NCBI GenBank assembly: GCA_002422205.1
Contig: DITS01000026.1
Location: 216 to 22,859 of the forward strand
Origin: Alphaproteobacteria bacterium UBA6178
GTDB lineage: Bacteria; Pseudomonadota; Alphaproteobacteria; Rickettsiales; UBA3002
Length of the DNA: 22,644 nt
Reading direction: 5' to 3'
Shown: positions 1 to 8,615 of the stretch, piece after piece
Position numbering within the stretch: position 1 is the first letter of the stretch
Layout of the letters: the number at the start of each line of letters is the position of its first letter
The notes under the pieces: generated by a model
Databases searched by the model: none
What the model was told of the DNA's origin: nothing
What the model saw: the letters and a program-made list of their open reading frames with translations, nothing else
Made by a program: the position numbers and the translations under genes

Positions 1-799
1 CTGCGAAATCAAGAATGTGAATTCGGTCAAGTTTGTGCAGCAGGCGATTGAATATGAAGCCAATCGTCAGGTCGAAATTTTAGAAAATGGCGGCGTGATC
101 GATCAGGAAACACGCTTGTTTGATAGCAACGCGGGCACCACGCGCACCATGCGCAGCAAGGAAGACGCGCATGATTACCGCTATTTCCCTGACCCTGATT
201 TGTTGCCGTTGGTGATTGAGCAATCGATGGTCGATGCGATTAAAGCAAGCCTGCCCGAATTGCCGGATGACAAAAAGGCGCGCTACATTAGCGAGCTGGG
301 CTTGTCGCCTTATGATGCGAGCGTGTTATCAGCCGATAAAGCCTCGGCAGATTATTTTGAGGCGGCAGTGCAAGGGCGCGATGCCAAGCTGACATCGAAC
401 TGGCTAACGGCGGAGCTATTCGGACGGTTGAACAAGGCCGGAAAAACGATTGAAGAATCACCCGTGGCGGCAGAGCAACTGGCGGGACTGATAGCCTTGA
501 TCGAGGATAATACCATCAGCGGGAAAATTGCCAAAACCGTACTCGATAAAATGTTCGAAACCGGCAAGGACGCGAAAGTAATTGTGGACGAAGAGGGCTT
601 GGTGCAGGTGACGGACACCGGCGCGATTGAGCAAGCGATTGATGAGGTGATGAGCGCAAACCCCGATAAAGTTATGGAATATCGCAGCGGCAAAGACAAA
701 CTGTTTGGGTTCTTTGTCGGCCAAGTGATGAAAGCCACTGGCGGCAAAGCCAATCCGGCAGCGGTGAACGATATTTTGAAAGCCAAGCTGGGTAGTTAG
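1..799 (+). CDS. gatB: Aspartyl/glutamyl-tRNA(Asn/Gln) amidotransferase subunit B, C-terminal part
   Basis: Partial gene entering from the left edge; the first complete codon is at base 2 and reads CEIKNVNS, a conserved GatB stretch, so the GTG at 17 is internal and not a start. GatB is the tRNA-binding and kinase subunit of GatCAB, which converts misacylated Glu-tRNA(Gln) or Asp-tRNA(Asn) to the amide form in the cytoplasm. About 265 residues are present: the end of the catalytic cradle (TMRSKEDAHDYRYFPDPDL, a family signature), the helical linker, and the C-terminal YqeY-like tail domain ending in LFGFFVGQVMKATGGKANP. The C-terminus is of normal length. The rest of the operon (gatC, gatA) would lie upstream, outside the window. 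A repeat cluster follows immediately after the stop codon. Confidence 0.96.
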   Translation, partial: CEIKNVNSVKFVQQAIEYEANRQVEILENGGVIDQETRLFDSNAGTTRTMRSKEDAHDYRYFPDPDLLPLVIEQSMVDAIKASLPELPDDKKARYISELGLSPYDASVLSADKASADYFEAAVQGRDAKLTSNWLTAELFGRLNKAGKTIEESPVAAEQLAGLIALIEDNTISGKIAKTVLDKMFETGKDAKVIVDEEGLVQVTDTGAIEQAIDEVMSANPDKVMEYRSGKDKLFGFFVGQVMKATGGKANPAAVNDILKAKLGS

Positions 800-909
800 G
801 GCAGTGACCGTAATGAGTGGATTGCCCGAATAAATCGGGCAATGACGGCCAGAAAATAAAACGGGCGTGACGGCGGAAGAATAAATCGGGCAATGACGGG
901 GGCAATACT
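800..909. repeat. Cluster of palindromic repeats between gatB and the DMT transporter
   Basis: A perfect 9-bp stem, ATTGCCCGA / TCGGGCAAT with a 5-nt ATAAA loop, lies at 821-843. Two further, left-truncated copies follow: a cGGGCgtgacgg piece near 861-873, and aataaaTCGGGCAAT ending near 896. Each unit ends in a ...TGACGG motif. The last unit runs into GACGGGGG just ahead of the next ATG. No gene is seen. The hairpin may act as a transcription terminator or RNA stabiliser behind gatB, but it has no following T-run. Confidence 0.8.
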
Positions 910-1815
910 ATGACAATGGAATCACCCACCCCGAAACAACAATTGATCGGCTCATGCTTTGCCATGGTGACTATGACCATTTGGGCGGGCTGGAATGTGG
1001 TGTCGCGATTGGGCGTAACCCATGCGCTGACCGCCTATGACATCACCTTTTTACGCTTTGCCACCGCAGGGCTGATTGCACTGCCGATTGCATGGACTTA
1101 TCGCCGTGCATTGCTGGCCGCGCCGCTGGGGCTGATGCTGGTGATGATTGGCGGAGCAGGCGCGCTGTATGTGCTGGTCGCCAGTCAGGGGTTTTCATAC
1201 GCCCCTGCCAGCCACGGGGTAATGATTCCGGGTACGATGCCGCTATGGGTGGCGCTGCTGTCATGGCTATTGTTTAAAGAGCAATTCAGCCGTATCCGGC
1301 TGGTGGGCTATACCATTATCGCAGTATCGGTGTTTTTCCGCATTGTGCAGCATTGGTCTGCCAGTGCCGATTATCTGCATGCTGATATGTTCTTTATCTC
1401 ATCCGGCATCTTATGGGCATGCTATACCGTCGCCAATCGCAAGGCGGCGTTGCCACCGCTGGCGGCAATGGCAATTGTATCGCTGGGCTCGGCGCTGCTT
1501 TATTGCATTCCCTATGCCGCGACGCATACGGCAGAAATTGCCAATTATCCGCTGGGCCAAAGCGTGATTCAGATGGTATATCAGGGCGTGCTGACCAGCC
1601 TGGTTGGCTTGTTATTTTATAACCGCGCGATTGTGCTGATCGGCGCCTCGCGCGCGTCGTCCTTCGCGGCATCGATTCCGTTACTGGCAACGCTGATGGG
1701 CATTCCGCTGCTGGGTGAAATACCGGTAGCGGCAGATTGGGTGTTTATTATTATGCTGAGCATTGGGGTGCTATGCGCTAGCGGCATCCGCCGCATTGCA
1801 TGGAAAAAAGCTTAA
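910..1815 (+). CDS. EamA/DMT-superfamily inner-membrane transporter
   Basis: Encodes 301 residues with about ten hydrophobic segments arranged as two EamA halves, the usual size and layout of drug/metabolite transporters of the RhaT/EamA type in the cytoplasmic membrane. The first segment contains the typical TIWAGWNVVSRLG pattern, and the second half carries the mirrored ISSGILWACYTVANRKAAL. The C-terminus PLLATLMGIPLLGEIP is the common EamA ending. The substrate cannot be read from the sequence; relatives export amino acids, nucleosides or metabolites. The ATG follows a G-run (GACGGGGG) that belongs to the preceding palindromic repeat and may serve as the ribosome-binding site. The stop codon overlaps the stop of the convergent downstream gene by 4 nt. 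Confidence 0.88.
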   Translation: MTMESPTPKQQLIGSCFAMVTMTIWAGWNVVSRLGVTHALTAYDITFLRFATAGLIALPIAWTYRRALLAAPLGLMLVMIGGAGALYVLVASQGFSYAPASHGVMIPGTMPLWVALLSWLLFKEQFSRIRLVGYTIIAVSVFFRIVQHWSASADYLHADMFFISSGILWACYTVANRKAALPPLAAMAIVSLGSALLYCIPYAATHTAEIANYPLGQSVIQMVYQGVLTSLVGLLFYNRAIVLIGASRASSFAASIPLLATLMGIPLLGEIPVAADWVFIIMLSIGVLCASGIRRIAWKKA

Positions 1816-2432
1816 GGGGACGGCACCCCTTGCCCACGGTCTGATTCCGATAAAATGGTAGAAAGCAAGAGGGCTTTGGGCTTTAATAGTTGATAGGACT
1901 CACAGAAAGTTTCAATGCAAGCTTTGGCCTGTACCACTTCTTGCCTGTCGGCTTTACCTTCGGTCTGCATTTGATCCAGAAGAGATTCAATCGTGTCGAA
2001 GATGATTTGTGGATGGATATATCGTTCTGCAAAATATTTTTCATCACCATTTAGCATATCAATCACGCTACGTGTTGCGCCTTTTATTTTGGGTGACAAT
2101 GTCGTTTGTCCTTGCATCGCCTTGTCCAAAGTCGAAACGGAAATACTACATAGCATAAGGTAGTTAGCAAAGCGGTCGTGCAGCGCATGGATATATAATG
2201 TGAGTTTCTTTTCTGTATCGAATGTCTCCATTTCCTCTGCCGGTGGTATCTGCATCCCAATTATATAACCATCAGGCAATGGGCATTCTTTAATGAACTT
2301 ATTATATTCGAGAACAGAGCGAATACCCTTATAATTAGTCTTGATAATCTCGAGCTGTGACTTCAGTTGGGCATGTGCCAACTGAAGCCTGCTGAATGAC
2401 GCGCCGTCATTTTTTTCTCTGTGTCTGGTCAT
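1812..2432 (-). CDS. Hypothetical soluble protein, unrecognised family
   Basis: About 206 residues from the ATG at 2432 (MTRHREKND...); a GTG five codons further upstream at 2447 is also possible, and no clear ribosome-binding site decides between them. I do not recognise a family. The protein is predicted soluble and mostly helical, with no signal peptide or membrane segment, and has a Lys/Glu/Gln-rich middle and a helical C-terminal half. Codon use is visibly more AT-rich than in the flanking genes (Ile ATA and ATT, Leu TTA, Asn AAT), suggesting recent acquisition or lineage-specific origin. It converges on the EamA gene with a 4-nt stop-codon overlap (TTAA at 1812-1815). The open frame is long and unbroken, so it is probably a real gene, but its role is unknown. 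Confidence 0.65.
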   Translation of the reverse strand: MTRHREKNDGASFSRLQLAHAQLKSQLEIIKTNYKGIRSVLEYNKFIKECPLPDGYIIGMQIPPAEEMETFDTEKKLTLYIHALHDRFANYLMLCSISVSTLDKAMQGQTTLSPKIKGATRSVIDMLNGDEKYFAERYIHPQIIFDTIESLLDQMQTEGKADRQEVVQAKACIETFCESYQLLKPKALLLSTILSESDRGQGVPSP

Positions 2433-2483
2433 GCGGCACCATAGCACGAAAATCCATGAGAAATATGAAGATTATGAGACAAA

Positions 2484-3131
2484 TCAATGGGTTTTGGCTA
2501 GCAGCTCTTTGGCTTTGGCATGTTGAGGATTGCGCTGGAGCAGCATTTGTAAATCCTTTTGCGCCATAGGCTTATCGCCTATATGCAAAAACAAGCTGGC
2601 GCGTGCAAGCAATAGCGGCTCATATTCGGGGGCGAGCACTATCGCCTGATCCAAATCCTGCACGGCCATGAAGGGGCGGCCACCGGCAATATACAGCTGG
2701 CTGCGATCGAGCAATGCTTCAGCGGCTAGTCGTGCTATGGCTGCGTCACGCAGACCCGCGTCGGCGGTCACCGTGATGGCACGGGTAAGGGCCACAATTG
2801 CATTGGCACGATTACCCGAGAGCTCCCACGCCTTGCCGGATTGCCGCAGCACATTGCCCCATAGCATGGTGTTGTCCTGCCCTACCAGCGTGCTGAGATG
2901 ATCGAGCGCTTTGGCGGCGTCATGGTAACGCTTGAGGGCAAACAGAGCCAGCGCACGGCAATGATAAGCCGAGGCGGAATTAGCTTTGAGTGACCATTCA
3001 TCGGCCATTGCCAGCGCAGCTTGCGGGTCGGAGCGGGTGAGGGCGGTGCAATTGGTATAATCGGGTGCCGCCTGCGCACTCACAGGCACCAATAAACACA
3101 AGCTCAACCGCAGATAGATTGTATAGCGCAT
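2484..3131 (-). CDS. Secreted tetratricopeptide-repeat protein
   Basis: The start at 3131 (MRYTIYLRLSLCLLVPVSAQA) is chosen because AAGGAG lies 5-7 nt upstream and the N-terminus then becomes a clean signal peptide with a cleavage site near SAQA-A; the longer open frame upstream has no such character. The 215-residue precursor has several TPR-like helix pairs: AYHCRALALFALKRYHDAAKAL, a central ANAIVALTRAI, and the C-terminal AVQDLDQAIVLAPEYEPLL and GDKPMAQKDLQMLLQRNPQHAKA. TPR proteins act as scaffolds; the periplasm or outer-membrane lumen is the expected location. No partner can be named. The gene is divergent from the SDR-like gene, with only 23 bp between start codons. Confidence 0.85.
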   Translation of the reverse strand: MRYTIYLRLSLCLLVPVSAQAAPDYTNCTALTRSDPQAALAMADEWSLKANSASAYHCRALALFALKRYHDAAKALDHLSTLVGQDNTMLWGNVLRQSGKAWELSGNRANAIVALTRAITVTADAGLRDAAIARLAAEALLDRSQLYIAGGRPFMAVQDLDQAIVLAPEYEPLLLARASLFLHIGDKPMAQKDLQMLLQRNPQHAKAKELLAKTH

Positions 3132-3154
3132 ACACTCCTTGTATAGTGGCTTGC

Positions 3155-3997
3155 ATGATGAATCAATGCGGACATGCATGCAGTATCGGCGCGGGCTATG
3201 TGGGGCGGCGCTGGCTCGCCTCGCTGGCCGCGCGCGGCTGGGAGGTATCGGGCACCACCCGCAGCCGCGATAAGGCCGATGCGCTGCTGCGCGAGGGCAT
3301 CTCCACCTATCGGCTGGATAATGTACCATGGGCGGAGCTGACGCATCTGCTGATTACCGCTGCGCCGGATGAGGCCGGTGATGCCGTGTACCGTGCCGCC
3401 CATAAGATTATTGCTGCCAGCCCGCATATTGAGTGGATCGGGTATTTGTCGACCACCGGCGTCTATGGCGATCATAAGGGTGCATGGGTGGATGAAGCCA
3501 CGCCCTTGCAGCCCGAATCGGCGCGCAGCATGGCGCGGGTGATGGCCGAGTCGCAATGGCTGTCGCTGGGCGCGCACGTGAAAATCTTTCGCCTTGGCGG
3601 GATTTATGGCGAAGGACGTAACATTTTGGAACAGCTGCATGCAGGCACCGCGCGGCGCATACTCAAGGACGGGCAGTATTTTTCGCGCATTCATATTGAG
3701 GATATTGTGCGGATACTCCATGCGTCGATGCGCGCTCCGGCCAGTGGCGCGGTGTTTAATGTGTGTGATGATTTGCCAGCGTCGGCCAGTGATGTGGTGG
3801 AATATGGCGCGAAGCTGTTAGGAATGGAGCCGCCGCGCGCCGAGCGCTACGGCGACGCGGCGCTATCGCCGATGCTGGCCAGTTTTTACGAAGCCAACCG
3901 GCGGGTGGATAATAGCAAAATCAAACGCGAACTTGGCATAGAGCTTGCTTATCCTACCTATAAGCATGGGCTGCGCGCCATATTGGGCGTAGATTAA
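3155..3997 (+). CDS. SDR-family NAD(P)-binding protein, YeeZ-like
   Basis: The start is set at the ATG-ATG pair at 3155/3158 (MMNQCGHACSIGAGYVGRRW), which places the Rossmann nucleotide-binding motif GAGYVG 14-19 residues from the N-terminus, as in the family; the open frame upstream to 3065 lies over the divergent gene and is not needed. The protein has 280 residues. Further family marks are LSTTGVYGDHKGAWVDE near the middle and FSRIHIEDIVRIL in the C-terminal half, as in atypical extended SDRs of the YeeZ/YbjT kind. The canonical YxxxK catalytic pair is not evident: the Tyr of GVYG is not followed by Lys at the usual spacing, as is usual for YeeZ-like members. The substrate is unknown; it may be a redox or sugar-nucleotide enzyme, or only a nucleotide-sensing protein. 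A lipoprotein gene follows after 13 bp. Confidence 0.82.
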   Translation: MMNQCGHACSIGAGYVGRRWLASLAARGWEVSGTTRSRDKADALLREGISTYRLDNVPWAELTHLLITAAPDEAGDAVYRAAHKIIAASPHIEWIGYLSTTGVYGDHKGAWVDEATPLQPESARSMARVMAESQWLSLGAHVKIFRLGGIYGEGRNILEQLHAGTARRILKDGQYFSRIHIEDIVRILHASMRAPASGAVFNVCDDLPASASDVVEYGAKLLGMEPPRAERYGDAALSPMLASFYEANRRVDNSKIKRELGIELAYPTYKHGLRAILGVD

Positions 3998-4010
3998 AGG
4001 ATTGTATAAT

Positions 4011-4586
4011 ATGAATAAAAAGATATATCTGGCTGCCATTGCCTTGTTGTTGCCTGCCTGTACAGAAGTGGCGCAATCGGCAAATCGTGCCTATGACGGC
4101 ACCCGCGCCGGTATTTATAATTCGGCAGGCAAAGTGCAGGATTTGATGCGCTACGACCCGCCTTCCACGGTGCCGCAGCAACCGCAAACCCGCTATTGTT
4201 ACCGCAGCATGGCCGATATTATTTGCTATGAAGAGCCGCAGATTCATATTTCCAACCAGCTGGTGGGCTATCAGGGCGTGCCCCCGCATCCGGTGGTGCA
4301 GGGTGGCTATCGCCCCGCGCCGGGCGAGCGTTATGGCGGGGTGAAACCGGTGGCCTATGCCGAGCCGATGATGGCGATGGACGGCACCGAAGTGACCCCA
4401 TTTTATGGGGAACAGGATCGCTATATGAAACCTAACGGCGAAGTGGTCGAATCGAACAAGGTGGTGGTCTCGCGCGATGGCAGTATTTCGATGGGTGATT
4501 TACCGCCGCCTGTTACGGTGCAAACCGGTGCACCTGCGAGCGCTGAGCAAGCCGCAGGCCCCCGCACGCTGATGCCGCGTTATTAA
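4011..4586 (+). CDS. Predicted lipoprotein, unknown function
   Basis: Encodes 191 residues from the ATG at 4011, which has AAAGGA 9 nt upstream; a TTG at 4002 is too close to that site to be the start. The N-terminus MNKKIYLAAIALLLPAC is a lipoprotein signal with a lipobox (LPA-C, Cys17), so the mature protein should be lipid-anchored in the inner or outer membrane. The mature part is rich in Pro, Tyr, Gly and Gln, has a CYRSMADIICYEEP segment with two cysteines, and otherwise looks low in regular structure. I do not recognise a family. It may be co-transcribed with the SDR-like gene 13 bp upstream. Its stop overlaps by 4 nt (TTAA) with the stop of the convergent hemY gene. Confidence 0.82.
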   Translation: MNKKIYLAAIALLLPACTEVAQSANRAYDGTRAGIYNSAGKVQDLMRYDPPSTVPQQPQTRYCYRSMADIICYEEPQIHISNQLVGYQGVPPHPVVQGGYRPAPGERYGGVKPVAYAEPMMAMDGTEVTPFYGEQDRYMKPNGEVVESNKVVVSRDGSISMGDLPPPVTVQTGAPASAEQAAGPRTLMPRY

Positions 4587-5902
4587 GACACGACTTCCGG
4601 CACCAGAATACCCGAATCCGGTACTTGCCACACGGCGCTGTCAAACGCGTCGCATGACGGGCAATGCAAATGCCAGCGCAAACTATCATGCCCGCAGGCG
4701 CGGCAATGCCATGACGGGTCTTTGGGTAAATAGCTGGCGCGCTTGAGCCATTCGGCGGCTTGTTTATCGTCGCCTTTCTCGCCTTTTTCCACCTGCGCCA
4801 GCAAATGATAAATACGCGGCGATTCTTGTAGGGTGAGTGCGGATTTGAGATAATTGCGCGCCACACCCCATTCGCTGGCGTGAATGGCCATGCGCGCTTG
4901 TGCAATCTGGCTTTCCAGCTCTTCGGGATTGATGCTGGCCAGCTTTTGCAAACGCTTTTGCAGCTTACTCGGTGATTCATCGGGGAAGAGGGCAATCAGA
5001 TGATCCACATCGCCCGATTGTGGATGTGTGGCCCAAAAACGTGTCATCATTTTAACCGCTTGTCGTGAGTCATTTTGTGCCACAAGCAACGCCACCAGCT
5101 CGCGCTGGGCGGGTACAAAATCGGGGTCACGCTTGATGGCGAGCCCTAATAAATCGGCAGCTAAATCGGGAGTCTTACCATCAATCGCGGCGCGGGCGCG
5201 TTCGGTATGAAACATCGCCTCATAGCGCCGTGCTTCGTCCTTGGTCAGGGCTTTGGCGCGCAACGATTTATCGAGCACTTCCTGCGCTTCCAGCCATTCG
5301 CGGTTACGGGTGAGCAGATCGAGCATGATTAATGACAGCCAGCGATCCGATGGCTGCGCCTTCCATGCCTCCCTCGCGTGAGATATGGCTTGCTGCGGCT
5401 GCCCGTCGCGCACCGCTTGCTCGATCATGCCGCGCAGGCCCACCAGCCTTGTCTCTGGCCGCTCAAGCATGGCGTTCCATTGCGCACGGGCCTTTTCGCG
5501 GTTACCGCTGGCATGGGCCAACTGTGCGGAGAGCAATAAAGTAGCGGGGTTGTCATGGCCCAGATAATGTTTGGCGCGCTTGATTTCTTTTTCGCAGCGT
5601 GACCAATCGGCAATCGCCAGTGAGGACATGGCATGGGTAAGCGCGGTCAGCCCCTGCTGATGATGGCGGCTGCCCTGATGACGGCGAATGCTGGTGGGCA
5701 CATACACAATCGCGCGCAGCAATAACACCAGCCCGCCAAAAGCCAAAAGCGAAAAGGCAAAGACCGCGAGCAACAGTCCAAGCGAGGTTTGAATGCGGTA
5801 GCCAAACCAGTCAAGACTGAGCTGGCCGGGATGATCAGCAAGCCACACCGCGCCATAGACGACGGGGGCAAGCAGCAGCAGATAAAGTATTAAACGCAAC
5901 AT
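4583..5902 (-). CDS. hemY: HemY-like membrane TPR protein with C-terminal zinc ribbon
   Basis: 439 residues. Two N-terminal membrane segments (residues ~2-20 and ~40-63) enclose the HemY_N signature (DHPGQLSLDWFGYRIQTSLG). They are followed by a long TPR array (about 100-390) and a four-cysteine zinc ribbon near the C-terminus (CRAC...CPSC), comparable to that of LapB. In proteobacteria this HemY is encoded beside hemC/hemD but is not the protoporphyrinogen oxidase of the same name; its biochemical role is unsettled and it is usually described as a haem-pathway-associated scaffold. It sits only 3 bp behind the mitofilin gene, and its ribosome-binding site AAGGAG is formed by the last codons (Lys-Glu) of that gene. 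It is last in a leftward hemC-hemD-mitofilin-hemY block. Confidence 0.93.
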   Translation of the reverse strand: MLRLILYLLLLAPVVYGAVWLADHPGQLSLDWFGYRIQTSLGLLLAVFAFSLLAFGGLVLLLRAIVYVPTSIRRHQGSRHHQQGLTALTHAMSSLAIADWSRCEKEIKRAKHYLGHDNPATLLLSAQLAHASGNREKARAQWNAMLERPETRLVGLRGMIEQAVRDGQPQQAISHAREAWKAQPSDRWLSLIMLDLLTRNREWLEAQEVLDKSLRAKALTKDEARRYEAMFHTERARAAIDGKTPDLAADLLGLAIKRDPDFVPAQRELVALLVAQNDSRQAVKMMTRFWATHPQSGDVDHLIALFPDESPSKLQKRLQKLASINPEELESQIAQARMAIHASEWGVARNYLKSALTLQESPRIYHLLAQVEKGEKGDDKQAAEWLKRASYLPKDPSWHCRACGHDSLRWHLHCPSCDAFDSAVWQVPDSGILVPEVVS

Positions 5903-5905
5903 GCG

Positions 5906-6850
5906 CTACTCCTTCAACGGAGCAAGCGCGTGCTCGCGGATCATGCGTAAGGCATCCTGCGCCTGCAAATGTGCCTCGGCCATACTAAGCCATGTGTTGA
6001 AGGCGCGGGCGTCAGCGTCGGGCAGTGCCGAGATTTCATCACGCGCCCGCGCGACTTTGCCTTGCGCCAGTGCTGCTTCGGCGCGGGCAATACGCGATTG
6101 CGCATCATCGCCGCTATGATCGGCACCCACTTTGCGGACGGTCACCAGCGAGGAAAGATTGCGGCGAATTGCCGACCAGTGGCTGTCAGTGGCATTTTGC
6201 TGTGCCTGCATAAATGCGTCGATCGCTTCGACAAAGCGCGATTGTAACAGGCTGAGGGTGGGCACACCATCGACGGAGTGCGATTCCATCAGGCGTAAGG
6301 GCGATAACAGCGATTGGTTATCGCCTGCCGCCTGATACAGGGCGCGGTAGGCGGTGTCGTAGCGCTCGCCACTCTGCACCGCGCGCTCCAGCGCATCAAG
6401 CGCACCGAGCAACTGAATCTGCTGCCATTTGCTTTGTTGGTCTTTCTCGACGCGCTCATTGATTTCTTCGATGCGCTTGGCCACCGAAAGCATCGTGGCG
6501 ATACGCTCGTCGCTGAGCGAATTCTCTTGCAGACTGGCCACGGCTTGTTGCAACGCGGCCACCGCTTCATGCAGTGCGGGCGCATCATGCATATTCATAT
6601 CGGCGCTGAGGGCGGTGAGTTCCGCATCCATCCGGCTGAGCACGGACTCGAGCGCTTGCAGGCGGTCATTATCGGTTGTGCCAGCGGTGGGAATCTCTTG
6701 ATTGGTCATGATTTCCAGCCTGGTATGCAGCCAGAATAAATAGGCAGACGTCGCCGCCTGCGCCGCTAGCAACAGCAGAATGAGAAGTATAATGCCTCGG
6801 CTGGTGGGGCGTTTAGGGGCTATCAGCGTGGTGTCGGGTGATTCACTCAT
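5906..6850 (-). CDS. Alphaproteobacterial mitofilin/Mic60-like inner-membrane protein
   Basis: 314 residues: a short charged cytoplasmic N-terminus, one membrane anchor (about residues 18-41, IILLILLLLAAQAATSAYLF), a coiled-coil region rich in Glu, Gln and Ala (about 60-150), and a C-terminal helical domain with ARAEAALAQGKVARARDEISALP and NTWLSMAEAHLQAQDALRMI, the mitofilin signature. Homologues shape intracytoplasmic membranes in alphaproteobacteria and are relatives of mitochondrial Mic60. Location between hemD and hemY is the conserved context for this family, which supports the call. The gaps are 39 bp from hemD and 3 bp to hemY, so it should be part of the same transcript. The protein is on the short side for the family, the coiled coil being reduced. 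Confidence 0.88.
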   Translation of the reverse strand: MSESPDTTLIAPKRPTSRGIILLILLLLAAQAATSAYLFWLHTRLEIMTNQEIPTAGTTDNDRLQALESVLSRMDAELTALSADMNMHDAPALHEAVAALQQAVASLQENSLSDERIATMLSVAKRIEEINERVEKDQQSKWQQIQLLGALDALERAVQSGERYDTAYRALYQAAGDNQSLLSPLRLMESHSVDGVPTLSLLQSRFVEAIDAFMQAQQNATDSHWSAIRRNLSSLVTVRKVGADHSGDDAQSRIARAEAALAQGKVARARDEISALPDADARAFNTWLSMAEAHLQAQDALRMIREHALAPLKE

Positions 6851-6889
6851 GCCTTACCCATAACATGATTAAGGCGCGGATTGCACCCG

Positions 6890-7597
6890 TTATTTCATGC
6901 CCAGTGCCAGCGCGAGCATGGATTGCGGGGTCGGCTCATTACTGATGGATATTTTATTCCATTCATGCCCATGCAGCGACGCGGCGGCGGCTTTGCTGAG
7001 GCACAACGCATGCAAATGCTTGCGCTTACCGCTGAGCTTTGCGGCTTCCAGACAGGCTTCGAACGCCCGCGCAGTACGGCTGGAGAAAAACAACACGCGG
7101 TACACACGGTCTTCTTTGAAGGCGCTGATGAGCTCGGGCGAGAAGCGGGTGGTGGCCTGCGCATGATAAGACACAATGCGCTGAATCGAGAAATGCGACA
7201 AGGCGGCGGATAGGCCGGTGGTAATATCGCGCCCCGAAAAATACAGCAGCGAGCCATCTGCCGGTTTGAGATGCTTTTGCATATAGGCCACCATATCGCG
7301 CACCTGTTTGCCGGTGGAGGTGACATTGCCAAAGCCAGCTTTGCGGGCGATATCGGCGGTGGTGTCGCCAACGGCATAGACGGGCAGGGAGGTAAGCGGC
7401 TCCAGATCATCGGCGCCCAGCAAGGAATGTTTGCTGGTCAGCAGCAATGCTTGCGCATCCGCCACATCCAGATCGGCCACGCGAAAAGGTTGTGGATGAA
7501 TGGTGAGCATCGGCTCGATAAAGGATTGTTTGCCATGCGCGGCAAGCTCAGCTGCCAGCGCTTGCGAATCGGATTCGGGTCGGGTTAGTACAAACAT
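6890..7597 (-). CDS. hemD: Uroporphyrinogen-III synthase
   Basis: The start at 7597 (MFVLTRPESDSQALAAEL) is chosen because the family begins directly with the VLTRPxxxS motif; an upstream ATG pair at 7621/7624 would add about nine residues and overlap hemC. The resulting 235 residues match the usual length. HemD closes and inverts ring D of hydroxymethylbilane to give uroporphyrinogen III in the cytoplasm. Visible family features are the two-lobed arrangement, AQALLLTSKHSL at the first lobe, the PVYAVGDTTADIARKAGF segment, LLYFSGRDIT in the second lobe and VLFFSSRTARAFEACL near the C-terminus. It follows hemC by 7 bp, so translational coupling is likely, although no strong ribosome-binding site is seen. 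Confidence 0.93.
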   Translation of the reverse strand: MFVLTRPESDSQALAAELAAHGKQSFIEPMLTIHPQPFRVADLDVADAQALLLTSKHSLLGADDLEPLTSLPVYAVGDTTADIARKAGFGNVTSTGKQVRDMVAYMQKHLKPADGSLLYFSGRDITTGLSAALSHFSIQRIVSYHAQATTRFSPELISAFKEDRVYRVLFFSSRTARAFEACLEAAKLSGKRKHLHALCLSKAAAASLHGHEWNKISISNEPTPQSMLALALGMK

Positions 7598-7604
7598 AGG
7601 GCGC

Positions 7605-8519
7605 TCACAAACTAAAGCCATCATCGGCTGCGCGCGATTGTAGCTGATTGCCAAGCATCCGGCCAATGCTTTCCGCATCATCGGCTGCGCCGGTGATGTC
7701 GCTTTCCCAGCGTTGCAGATTGTCAGGGTTTATCAGCGCGGCGCGTAAATGGATTTGCCCGTTTTGCAACGTGGCATAGGCGGAGAGCGGCGTTTTGCAG
7801 GAGCCATCAAGTGCAATCAGCACGCCGCGCTCGGCGCTCACACATTGCATGGTGGGGCTGTGCGATATGGCGGCTAGCTGCTGCTGTACCGCGCTATCAT
7901 CACTACGGCATTCAATACCGATAGCACCTTGCGCCACGGCGGGCAACATCACGTCCGGCTCGAGGATATGGGTGATATGCGATTGCAGCCCCAACCGCTC
8001 AAGGCCCGCAACGGCTAGCAAGGTGGCGGCGACTTCACCCTCGGCCAGTTTGCGCAGACGTGACGGCACATTGCCGCGATAAGGCACGATTACCAGATCG
8101 GGCCGCAGACTGCGCAACCACGCGCTGCGACGTACCGATGAGCTACCTACGACTGCGCCTTGCGGTAACGCATCAAGTGACGAATAGGCGGTTGAAATAA
8201 AAGCATCACGCGCATCGGCGCGCGGCAACATGGCGGCAATCATCAACCCGTCGGGCAGTTGACTGGGCATGTCTTTCATCGAATGCACGGCGATATCGGC
8301 GGTGTGTGACAGCAGGGCCTCTTCGATTTCTTTGGTGAACAGGCCCTTATAGCCCCAATGCGCCAGATCGTCGGTTTGGTTGCGGTCGCCGGAGGTGACC
8401 ATTGGCAATAGTTCGCAGCGAATATCGCTGTGGGCTGCTTCCAGTGCGGCCTTGACCATATTCGCCTGCGCAAGGGCAAGGTCGCTGGCACGGGTGGCAA
8501 TGCGGATGTGTTGGCTCAT
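7605..8519 (-). CDS. hemC: Hydroxymethylbilane synthase (porphobilinogen deaminase)
   Basis: 304 residues from the ATG at 8519 (MSQHIRIATRASDLALAQ), which is where the family normally begins. An alternative ATG at 8579 has AGGAG 4 nt upstream but would add 20 residues without family similarity. HemC polymerises four porphobilinogens into hydroxymethylbilane. Motifs seen: HSMKDMP with the catalytic Asp, GSSSVRRSAWLR and RGNVPSRLRKL for substrate and cofactor binding, and the LDGSCKTPLSAYA loop whose Cys241 carries the dipyrromethane cofactor. It heads the leftward haem block and is divergent from tsaD, the intervening 96 bp (8520-8615) presumably carrying both promoters; I could not pick a convincing -35/-10 pair there. 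Confidence 0.96.
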   Translation of the reverse strand: MSQHIRIATRASDLALAQANMVKAALEAAHSDIRCELLPMVTSGDRNQTDDLAHWGYKGLFTKEIEEALLSHTADIAVHSMKDMPSQLPDGLMIAAMLPRADARDAFISTAYSSLDALPQGAVVGSSSVRRSAWLRSLRPDLVIVPYRGNVPSRLRKLAEGEVAATLLAVAGLERLGLQSHITHILEPDVMLPAVAQGAIGIECRSDDSAVQQQLAAISHSPTMQCVSAERGVLIALDGSCKTPLSAYATLQNGQIHLRAALINPDNLQRWESDITGAADDAESIGRMLGNQLQSRAADDGFSL

Positions 8520-8615
8520 GCGTGGGGTTGTAATCGAAAAAAGACGATGAGTCCAGAGGGGCAGAACACAATTTGCCATTGTACTCCTGAGGCCTAACGC
8601 CTAGAAGCGTAAGCT

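Noticed and set aside
3104..3721. 205-codon open frame opposite the SDR-like gene.
   Set aside because: It is a shadow of the well-supported SDR gene on the other strand, with no recognisable domain.
8520..8579. Extended HemC start at 8579 with a good AGGAG.
   Set aside because: It would add 20 residues not found in the family; the ATG at 8519 gives the standard N-terminus. Not excluded experimentally.
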